Of a stretch of 64,000 nucleotides of DNA, positions 54,801-64,000 are shown one piece after another. The notes beneath the pieces were generated by a model. It worked only from the letters and a program-made list of their open reading frames with translations, was not told the DNA's origin and ran no database searches. Origin of the DNA: Cepaea nemoralis (Eukaryota > Mollusca > Gastropoda > Stylommatophora > Helicidae); NCBI GenBank assembly GCA_014155875.1, contig JACEFZ010026880.1, positions 40,001 through 104,000 on the forward strand. The letters run 5' to 3'. Position numbers and translations under genes: made by a program. The first letter of the stretch is position 1, and each line of letters begins with the position of its first letter.

Positions 54801-55870
54801 GCCCCCCTATTCACTAAGGGTTCCATTAGAGGAGACAGTGAAAATAATAAGGGAACGCTTTGAAGACAAACAACTAAAATTAGGCTACAACACCTATTCT
54901 GGAGGGGCTACAAACTACTATGTACCCCCAAACATCCAATTCAATTTTCAAACAAAGTCATACCGCCAAATGACGGATGGCCATGGGGAGTCCTCTTGGT
55001 CCTATTCTAGCGGACATTTTCAGGGCACACTTAGAAGAAAAGAGATTTTCAGACATAAACCAATTTGGGCCCTTTTTACCGGCGTTTGTGGACGATATAC
55101 TAATTACCCACCACAGACGAGCTACAAGCAACTCTTTTCCAGGCCACAATGAACAAGACGCAAAAAAACATCTCTCTATCTATGGAACACGAACACAAGG
55201 AAGCGTTACCGTTCCTAGATTTCTAATGAAGTAAAAAGCAGAGGGCCAAAATTTAAAAGTCGGGTATCGCAAAGAAACATGGACTGGCCAATACCTAAAT
55301 TTTCAGAGCTTCACACCTGTCCAGTACAAACGGGCTTAGTACGGACCTTGTTTGACCGTGCTAGAAAGATAGCACCCAGGACACACTGAAGAGGAATTTG
55401 AAACTCTGAAGAATGTTTTAAAACCTGAATGGGTACTCCACAGGATTTATAAAGCGCCATTGCCAACACCCCAAAACCCCCAAAGCGGGCGTAACTACAG
55501 TCCCTAAACTCAAGGTATTCATCCGCTAACCTTTCGAGGGGATGACGAAATGCAACGTCTACAAGACCGGCTTATACAGCAGTAGGTCAAACTTTTCTGT
55601 GCGGCAACCCCAGTCATTAGATTTAAAACCTTACCCATTCCTACACCAACAGTCAAAAAACCTGTTCCTCTGTACGCCACAAACAATTGTATTTCCCAAA
55701 TTCACATTAGATGCCAGGCCGTTTACATTGGTCGAACGGAGAGACAGCTTAACAAACGGGTGTCAAAACACATACCTCAATGGGTCAACAAGATACAAAC
55801 ACAGGAGATGCTAGCCGCGAGGAGCCGACACACCGGAAGCTCCCGGGCGGTCTTCCATCCCGGGCCGGGC
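54801..55870 (+). mobile_element. Penelope-like element, broken reverse transcriptase with GIY-YIG endonuclease
   Basis: Coding relic in several frames. It begins with LFTK...VPLEETVKIIRERFED, then IQFNFQTKSYRQ, MAMGSPLGPILADIF and FVDDILI (catalytic Asp pair), then a VPRFLM segment, and YRKETWTGQYLNFQSFTP and LVRTLFDRARKIA. Further on is AVYIGRTERQLNKRVSKHIP, the start of a GIY-YIG nuclease. This order (reverse transcriptase, then GIY-YIG) is diagnostic of Penelope-like elements, which prime reverse transcription at nicked DNA. The N-terminal part is missing, and at least four frameshifts or stops are present. Similarity fades near 55,870, where sequence quality falls. Confidence 0.85.
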
Positions 55871-56644
55871 CCCACCAAAAATCCTTTTTGGCCAAAAAAT
55901 TTTTTCCCCCAAAAAACCGGTTTGTGTTTTTAAAAAAAGGGAAAGGAAAAAAAAACCGAATTTGGTTTTTTGGTTTTAAACAACAAAATTTTTTTTTTTT
56001 TTTTTTTTTTTTTTCCCGGCTTTACCCTTTTTCAACCCCAAACCCAGAATTTTCAGGAATGTTTTTTCCGGGCAAATTCCCGTTAGAAAGGACATTTCTG
56101 GCAAAATTTTAAAATTTAAATTTTTGGGTTTTAACCATTAAATTTTCCCCGGGGTAATTTGGGATTTCTTGCAAAAAATGAAACCCTGGCGGAGGGCCAG
56201 CGAAATATCCCAGGCAATAAATCGTGAATCTTTTGTTTGTGTCTTCGTTATTCAAATTTCCCCCGAATGCAATGTTTTGACACGAGACCGTGGTTTGATA
56301 CAACACATTTTACAAAAGTCAAAAAATTTCTCAGGGATCTTAAAACTGTTGACGTGTTTTTAAAGGCCCGGCATTCCCCAAAAACCCGGGGTTCTAGTAA
56401 ACATGGTGGGAGGGGGGGAGCAGGGAGATTGGGGGGGGGGGGGGGAGCAGAAGAAGTGTTTTTATATCGCCTCGGGACTACATCAGACGGAGTTTGGCGC
56501 AATCTTACATTTTTAAAACTGCATTTACAAAAAGGGTTTGGGGTTGTTGTTCTTTTTTTTCCCCTTTAATTTGCTCCCCATAGAACTAGAAAGGCCAGGC
56601 CAATGTTTAAATATTTCTGCATTCTTGGGTAATGGTCCAACGGG
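55871..56644. other. Homopolymer-inflated, low-confidence sequence
   Basis: Runs of A, T, C and G of 5-25 bases alternate without repeat structure. No gene can be supported. A short readable part at 56,165-56,320 has no recognised product. Confidence 0.55.
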
Positions 56645-56755
56645 GAGACGCGGAGAGATTGTAGTTTGTCTCGGTTTTGGGGGGGGGGGGATTGTAGTTT
56701 TTCTCGGTTTGGGGGGGGGGGATTGTAGTTTGTCCCCGGTGTGGGGGGGGGGATT
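56645..56755 (+). repeat. Three-copy ~33-bp tandem repeat
   Basis: GATTGTAGTTT(G/T)TC followed by TCGGTTT or CCGGTGT and a G run occurs three times. It has no obvious relation to the 30-bp satellite that follows. Confidence 0.85.
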
Positions 56756-59700
56756 TGTTGGATGGGGAGTTGAAGGACGATTTTAAAAGTGTCACAGAAA
56801 GATTGTTGTTGGTGGGTTTGGGGCCACAGAAAGATTGTTGTTGGGGGGGTGGAGCCCCAGATAGATTGTTGTTGGTGGGTGGAGCAGTAGATAGATTGTT
56901 GTTGCTGGGTGGAGCCACAGATAGATTGTTTTTGGTGGGTGGGGCCCCAGATAGATTGTTGTTGGTGGGGGGAGCCACAGATAGATTTTTGTTGGTGGGT
57001 GGAGCCACAGATAGATTGTTGTTGGGGGGTGGAGCCCCAGATAAATTTTTGTTTGGGGGGTGGAGCCACAGATAGATTGTTGTTGGTGGGTGGAGCCACA
57101 ATAGATTGTTGTTGGTGGGGGGAGCCCCAAAAAAGATTTTTGTTGGTGGGTGGAGCCACAGATAGATTGTTGTTTGGGGGGTTTGGGCCACAGATAGATT
57201 GTTGTTGGTGGGGGAGCAGTAGAAAGATTGTTGTTGGTGGGTGGAGCCCCAAAAAAGATTGTTGTTGGTGGGTGGAGCCACAAAAAATAAAAATTGTTGT
57301 TGGTGGGTGGAGCAGAAAAAAGATTGTTGTTGGGTGGGTGGAGCCACAGAAAGATTGTTGTTGGTGGGTGGAGCAGTAGAAAGATTGTTTTGTTTGGGGG
57401 GAGCCACAGATAGATTTTGTTTGGGGGGTGGAGCCGTAGAAAGATTGTTGTTGGTGGGTGGAGCCCAAAAAAGATTGTTGTTGGGGGGTGGAGCCCCAGA
57501 AAGATTGTTGTTGGTGGGTGGAGCCCGGGGGGGAGAAAAGATTGTTGTTGGTGGGTGGAGCAGTAGAAAGATTTTTTTGTTGGGCCCTTTTTTGGGTGGA
57601 GCCCCAAAATAGATTGTTGTTGGTGGGTGGAGCCACAGATAGATTGTTGTTGGTGGGTGGAGCCCCAAAAAAGATTGTTGTTGGTGGGTGGGGCCACAAA
57701 AAGATTGTTGTTGGGGGGTGGAGCAGTAGAAAGATTTTGTTGTGGGTGGGGCCACAGATAGATTGTTGTTGGTGGGTGGAGCAAGAAAGATTGTTGTTGG
57801 TGGGGGGAGCCACGATAGATTGTTGTTGGTGGGTGGAGCCCCAAAAAAGATTGTTGTTGTTTTGGGGGGAGCCACAGATAGATTGTTGTTGGGGGGTGGA
57901 GCGTAGAAAGATTGTTGTTGGTGGGGAGCCCCAGATAGATTGTTGTTTGGGGGGGGAGCCCAAAAAAGATTGTTTTTGGTGGGTGGAGCCCCAAAAAAGA
58001 TTGTTGTTGGGGGGTGGAGCAGTAGAAAGATTTTTGTTGGTGGGTGAGCAGTAGAAAGATTGTTGTTGGTGGGTGGAGCCCCAAAAAAGATTTTTGTTGG
58101 TGGGTGGAGCAGTAGAAAAAATTTTTGTTGGTGGGGGGAGCCCCAAAAAAGATTGTTGTTGGTGGGTGGAGCAGTAGAAAGATGTTGTTTTGGGGGGGGA
58201 GCCCGTAGAAAGATTTTTTTGGGGGTGGAGCAGTAGAAAGATGTTGTTGGTGGGTGGAGCCCGTAGAAAGATGTTGTTGGGGGGTTGGGGGAGCATTAAA
58301 AAATTTTTTTTGGTGGGTGGAGCAGTAGAAAGAATTTTTGTTGGTGGGTTTGGGAGCCCCAAAAAAGATTTGTGTTGGTGGGTGGGGCAGTAGAAAAATT
58401 TGTTGGTGGGGGGTTTGCAGTAGAAAGAAAGGGTTGTTGGGGTGGAGCCCCCCTAGAAAGAAATTTTTGTTGGTGGGGAGCCCGTAAGGGAAAAATTGTT
58501 GTTGGTGGGTAAAGCCCGTAGAAAGATGTTTTTGGTGGGTGGGCCCGTTAAAAAAGATTTGTTGGTTTGGGGGGAGCCCCAAAAAAGATTGGTTTTTGGT
58601 GGGTTTGGGGCAGTAGAAAGATTTTTTGTTGGTGGGGTAAAACAGTAGAAAAATTTTTTGGGGGGTGCGTTGAAAAAGTTTTTTTTAGAAAGATTTTTGT
58701 TGGTGGGTTTTTAGCAGTAGAAAGATTTTTTTGGTGGGTGGAGCCCGTAGAAAGATGTTGTTGGGGGGTGGAGCAGTAGAAAGTTGTTGGTTGGGGGGGG
58801 GTGTTTTTTGGGGGTGGACAGTAGAAAAATTTTTGTTGGTGGGTGGAGCAAGAAAGATTTTTGTTGTTTGGGTGGAGAGTAGAAAGATGTTGTTGGTGGG
58901 TGGAGCAGTAGAAAAAATTTTTGTTGGGGGGGGGAGCATAAAAAATGTTTTTTTGGGGGGGCCGGGGTTTTGTTTGGTGGGGGCCAGAGAAAGATTTTTG
59001 TTGGTGGGTGGAGCCCGTAGAAAGATTTTTGTTGGGTGGGTTTGGAGCAGTAGAAGATTGTTGTTGGGGGGGGTGGAGCAGTAAAAAAGATTTGTTGGTG
59101 GGTTTGGAGCAAATAGAAAGATTTTTTTGGTGGGGGAGCAGTAGAAAGATGTTGTTGGGGGGTGGAGCAGTAGAAAGATGTTGGGTTTGGGGGGGGTTGG
59201 AGCAGTAGAAAGAAAAGTTTTTTGGTGGGTGGAGCAGTTTGAAAGATGTTGTTGGTGGGGGGAGCCCCAAAAAAGATTTTTGGTTTTGGGTGGAGCAGTA
59301 GAAAGATTTGTTGGGGGGTTTGGAGCAGTAAAAAATTTTTGTTGGTGGGTTTTGGAGCAGTAGAAAGATTGTTGTTGGTGGGTGGAAACCCCAAAAAAGA
59401 TGTTGTTGGTGGGTAAAACAGTTTGAAAGATGTTTTTTGGTGGGTGGAGCAAATAGAAAGATTTTTGTTGGTGGGTAAAGCAGTTTGAAAGATTTTTGTT
59501 GGTGGGTTTTAGCAGTAGAAAGATTTTTTTGGTGGTGGAGCAGTAGAAAGATGTTTTTGGTGGGTGAGCAGTAGAAAGATTTTTGTTGGTGGGTTTTAGC
59601 AGTAGAAAGATTTTTGTTGGTGGGTGGAGCCCCAAAAAAGATTTTGTTGGTGGGTGGAGCAGTTAGAAAGATTTTTGTTGGTGGGTGGGAGCAAATAGAA

Positions 59701-62700
59701 AGATTTTTGTTGGTGGGGGAGCAGTAGAAAAAATTTTGTGGTGGGAGCAGTAGAAAAGATTTTTGTTTTTGGGTGGAAACAGTAGAAAGATTTTTGTTGG
59801 GGGGAGCAGTTTGGAAAAATTTGTTTGGGTAAAACAGAGAAAAATGTTTTTTTGGTGGGTGGAGCAGGGAGAAAAATTGTTGTTGGTGGGTAAAACAGTA
59901 GAAAGATGTTTTTGGTGGGTGGAGCAGTAGAAAAAATTTTTGTTGGGGGGTTTTGGGCCCCCCCCCGTAGAAAGATTTTTTGGTTTGGGGGCGGGGAAAG
60001 GGGGGTGGGAAAACCCGTTAAAAAAGATTGTTGTTGGTGGGTGGAGCAGTAGAAAGATTTTTTGTTGCGGAAAAATTTTTTTGGGGGGAGCAGTAGAAAG
60101 ATTGTTTTTGGTGGGTGATAGGTTTTTTTTTAGAAAAATTTTTGTTTGGGGGGTGGAGCAGTAGAAAGATTGTTTGGGGGTTAAAACAATAGAAAAGATT
60201 TTTGTTGGTTGGGGGGAAAAGTAAAAAAGATTTTTGTTGGGGGGTAAGCCCCTAAAAGATTTTTGTTGGTGGGGAGCAGTAGAAAGATTTTTTTGTTGGT
60301 GGGTGGAGCAGTAGAAAGATTTTTGTTGGTGGGTGGGGGCAGTAGAAAGATTTTTGTTGGGGGTGGAAACCCGTAGAAAGTTTTTGTTGGTGGGTGGAGC
60401 AGTAGAAAGATTTTTGTTGGTGGGTTAAACAGTAGAAAGATTTTTGTTGGGTGGAGCAGTAGAAAGATTTTTTGTTGGTGGGGGAGCAGTTTGAAAGAAA
60501 GTTTTTGGTGGGTAAAACAGTAAAAAAGTTGTTGTTAAAAATGAAAAAGGGGGGGGGAGAAAGAAGATTGTTTTTGGTGGGTGGAACAGTAATTTTTTAA
60601 CCCAAAGATTGTTGTTTGGGGGGTGGAGCCCCAAAAAAGATTGTTTTGGGGGTGGAGCAAGGAAAAATTGTTGTTGGTGGGGGAGCAGTAGAAAAATTTT
60701 TGTTTTTTGGGTGGAGCAGTAGAAAGATTTGTTGTGGGTGGAGCAGTAGAAAGATTGTTGTTGGGGGTAAGGGAGTAGAAAAATTTTTGTTGGTGGGTGG
60801 AAACAGTTTGAAAGATTTTTGTTGGTGGGTGGGGCCCCAAAAAAAGATTGGGTTTTTGGGGGGAAACAGTAGAAAGATTTTTGTTGGTGGGTTTTTGGAG
60901 CCACAGAAAGATTTTTGTTGGGGTGGAGCCGTAGAAGTTGTTGGGGGGTAGCCGAAAAATTTTTGTTGGGGTAGAAAAGATTGTTTTTGGTGGGGGGAGC
61001 AGTAGAAAGAAAGTTGTTGGTGGGGGGAGCAGTAGAAAGATTTTTGTTGGTGGGTGGAGCCAAAAGAAAGATTGGGGTTGGGGGGTGGAGCAGTAGAAAG
61101 ATTTTTTGTTGGTGGGTGGAGCCCGTAGAAAAATTTGTTGGTGGGTGGAGACCAAAAAAGATTGTTGTTGGTGGGTTTTTAGCCCCAAAAAAGATTTTTG
61201 TTTGGGGGGTGGAGCAATTTTGAAAAATTGGGGTTTTTTGGGGGTAAACAGTTTGAAAGATTTTTGTTGGGGGGGGCAGTAGAAAAAATTGTTGTTTGGT
61301 GGGTAAAACCCGTAGAAAGATTTTTTGTTGGTTGGGGGGGAGCCCCAAAAAAGAATTTTTTGGTGGGTGGAGCAGTAGAAAGATTTGTTGGTGGGGGGAA
61401 AGCCCCAAAAAAGATTTTTGTTTGGGGGGTGGAGCAGTAGGAAAAATGTTTTTTGGTTGGGTAGCCCGTAGAAAGATTGTTGTTTGGGGGGTTTGGGGCC
61501 ACAGAAAATTTTTGTTGGTTTGGGGGGAGCCCAAAAAAGATTGTTGTTGGTGGGTGGAGGCCCCAGAAAGATTGTTTTTGGGGGGGTGGAGCCCCAAAAA
61601 AGATTTTGTTGGTTGGGTTGGGGGGCAGTAGAAAGATTGTTGTTGGTGGGTTTGGAGCAAGGAAAAATTTTTGTTGGTGGGTGGAGCCCCAAAAAAGATT
61701 GTTGTTGGTGGGTGGAGCAAGAAGATTTTTGTTTGGGGGTGGAGCCCCAGAAAGATTGTTGTTTGGGGGGTGGAGCCACAGAAAGATTGGTTTTTGTGGG
61801 TGGGGCAGTTTTTTTTTTTTTTTTTTTAGAAAAGATTGTTGTTGGTGGGTTTTAAGCAGTAGAAAAAATTTGTTGGTGGGTGCGAGGGGGGGGGTAGAGT
61901 AGAAAAATTTTTGTTGGTGGGTAAAACAGTGAAAGAAATTTTTGTTGGTGGGTGGAGCCCCAAAAAAGAAATTTTTGTTGGTGGTGGGTAAAAATGTTTT
62001 TGGAAAAAGTAGAAAGATTGTTGTGGGGGGGGTGGGGTTGGGAAAACAGTAGAAAGATGTTGTTGGGGGGTTTGGGGCCCCAGAAAGAAATTTTTGTTGG
62101 GGGGTGGAGCAGTAGAAAGATTTTTGTTGGTGGGTGGAGCAGTAGAAAGTTTTGTTTGGGGGGTGGAGCAAGAAAGATTGTTGTTGGTGGGTGGGGCCCC
62201 AAAAAAGATTGTTGTTGGTGGGTGGAGCAGTAGAAAGATTTTTGTTGGTGGGTGGAGCCCCAAAAAAGATTGTTGTTGGTGGGTGGAGCCCCAAAAAGAT
62301 TGTTGTTGGTGGGTGGAGCCCCAAAAAAGATTGTTTTGGTGGGGGAGCAGTAGAAAGATTTTTGTTGGTGGGTGGGGCCCGTAGAAAGATTGTTGTTGGT
62401 GGGTGGAGCAAGAAAGATTGTTGTTGGTGGGTGGAGCAGTAGAAAATTTTGTTTGGGGGGGTAAAACAGTAGAAAGATTGTTTTTGGTGGGTGGAGCAGT
62501 AGAAAGATTTTTGTTGGTGGGTGGAGCAGTAGAAAGATTTTTGTTTGGGGGGTGGAGCAGTAGAAAGATTTTGTTTGGGGGGTGGAGCAGTAGAAAGATT
62601 TTGTTGGTGGGTGGAGCAGTAGAAAAAATTTTTGTTGGTGGGTGGAGCCCCAAAAAAGATTTTTTGTTGGGGGTGGAGCCCCAAAAAAGATTGTTGTTGG

Positions 62701-64000
62701 TGGGTGGAGCAGTAGAAAGATTTTTGTTGGGGGGTGGAGCAGTAGAAAGATTGTTGTTGGTGGGGGGAGCAGTAGAAAGATTTTTGTTGGGGGTGGAGCA
62801 GTAGAAAGATTTTTGTTGGGGGGGAGCAGTAGAAAGATTTTTGTTGGTGGGGGGAGCAAGAAAGATTGTTGTTGGTGGGTGGAGCAGTAGAAAGATTGTT
62901 GTTGCTGGGTGGAGCAGTAGAAAGATTTTTGTTGGTGGGGGGAGCAAGAAAGATTGTTGTTGGTGGGTGGAGCAGTAGAAAGATGTTGTTTTGGGTGGAG
63001 CAGTAGAAAGATTGTTGTTGGTGGGGTGGAGCAGTAGAAAGATTTTTGTTGGGGGGTGGAGCAGTAGAAAGATTGTTTTGGTGGGTGGAGCAGTAGAAAG
63101 ATTTTTTGTTGGTGGGGGGGGGCAGTAGAAAGATTTTTTTGGTGGGTGGAGCAGTAGAAAGATTTTTGTTGGTGGGTGGAGCAGTAGAAAGATTTTTGTT
63201 GGTGGGTGGAGCAGTAGAAAAATTTTTGTTGTGGGGGGAGCAGTAGAAAGATTTTTGTTGGTGGGTGGAGCCCCAAAAAAGATTGTTGTTGGTTTGGGGG
63301 GAGCAGTAGAAAGATTGTTGGTGGGTGGAGCAGTAGAAAGATTTTTGTTGGTGGGTGGAGCAGTAGAAAAATTTTTGTTGGTGGGTGGAGCAAAAAAGAT
63401 GTTGTTTGGGGGGTGGAGAAGAAAGATTTTTGTTTGGGGGGTGGAGCCCCGTAGATTGGGTTTTTGGTGGGTTGGGGGTAGAAAGATTTGTTTGGTGGGG
63501 GGAAAAGAGAAAGAGTTGTTGGTGGGGGAGCAGTAGAAAGAGTTGTTGGGGGGGAAACAGAAAAGAAGGTTTGGGGGGTGGAGCAGTAGAAAAAAAGTTT
63601 TTGGGGGTGGAGCAGTAGAAAGATTTTTGGTTTGGGGGGGGAGCAAATAGAAAGATTTTTTTGGGGGGTGGAGGAGTAGAAAGATGTTGTTGGTGGGTGG
63701 AGCCCCAAAAAAGATTTTTTTGGTTTGGGGGAGCAGTAGAAAGATGTTGTTTGGGGGGGTGGAGCAGTTTGAAAGATTTTTGTTGGTGGGGGGGGAGCAA
63801 AATAGAAAGATGTTGTTGGTGGGTGGAGCCAAAAATAGAAAGATGTTGTTGGTGGGGTGGAGCAGTAGAAAGATTTTTGTTGGTGGGTGGGAGCAGTAGA
63901 AAGATTTTGTTGGTGGTGGGGGGAAACAGGGTTTTGAAAGATGTTGTTGGTGGGTGGGGGCAGTAGAAAGATGTTTTGGGGGTTGGGGTGGGGTGGAGCA
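56756..64000 (+). repeat. 30-bp satellite, runs off the window
   Basis: More than 200 monomers of about 30 bp: GATTGTTGTTGGTGGGTGGA plus GC and one of three linkers, CACAGATA, CCCCAAAAAA or AGTAGAAA. The CACAGATA type dominates at 56,820-57,700 and the AGTAGAAA type after 58,000. Monomers from ~58,000 have variable G, T and A run lengths. Long open frames on the minus strand (up to 873 codons, Pro/Thr/Asn/Leu-rich, repeating APPTNNNLST) occur in all three frames, with parallel frames on the plus strand. They are products of a stop-poor repeat, not a gene. Confidence 0.95.

Noticed and set aside
61179..63800. 873-codon minus-strand open frame, candidate repetitive protein gene
   Set aside because: It lies wholly in the 30-bp satellite, other frames are also open for hundreds of codons, there is no signal peptide or unique flanking coding part, and run-length errors are dense here.

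Overview
This looks like a gene-poor, repeat-dominated stretch of animal nuclear DNA. The transposon mix (mariner, several non-LTR retrotransposon lineages, tRNA-derived SINEs, solo LTRs, a Penelope-like element with a GIY-YIG endonuclease) together with very abundant minisatellites suggests a marine invertebrate, plausibly a mollusc. That is inference from the repeat types, since no host marker gene is present. I found no intact host protein-coding gene, rRNA or functional tRNA. Almost all long open frames lie in tandem repeats and are not genes.

Layout. 1-7,500: AT-rich sequence, a ~3.9 kb dispersed element (copy A), a 609-bp solo-LTR-like repeat and a decayed LINE reverse transcriptase. 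7,600-9,700: a cluster of broken mariner copies with a SINE. 9,700-16,100: a LINE 3' tail, then microsatellites and minisatellites (CT, 13-bp, GA, ACT, GAT) and small duplications. 16,135-27,895: a ~9.4 kb array of a 28-bp satellite, split by a 2,352-bp insertion that is the inverted second copy (B) of the dispersed element. 27,900-33,465: LINE and SINE relics around a 44/47-bp two-type satellite. 33,497-36,418: a 27-bp satellite. 36,420-40,850: trinucleotide repeats, SINEs and minisatellites. 40,850-43,908: a 23-bp GC-rich satellite and a 46-bp satellite. 44,130-49,075: LINE fragments, including a pair of related copies and RNase H-domain relics. 49,263-50,875: a 54-bp satellite hit by a SINE. 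50,876-54,410: LINE and SINE relics, an 18-bp minisatellite, a GA-rich macrosatellite and a solo LTR with a clear target-site duplication. 54,800-55,870: a Penelope-like element. 56,645-64,000: a 30-bp satellite that runs off the right edge.

The biology here is that of transposons and satellites, not pathways. Three insertions can be read at base level, with target-site duplications, in repeats that supply the empty site: element B in the 28-bp satellite, a SINE in the 54-bp satellite, and a solo LTR in a ~60-bp minisatellite. Several satellites show subtype structure, either higher-order periods or a derived-subtype expansion. The most unusual sequence coincidence is the 27-bp satellite, which carries the let-7 microRNA 8-base 5' end in several dozen monomers.

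Several blocks (about 23.75-25.3, 41.7-42.4, 50.1-50.7 and 55.9-64 kb) carry dense small indels or inflated homopolymers that look like poor consensus quality, so fine detail there is unreliable. Boundaries of decayed repeats are approximate.
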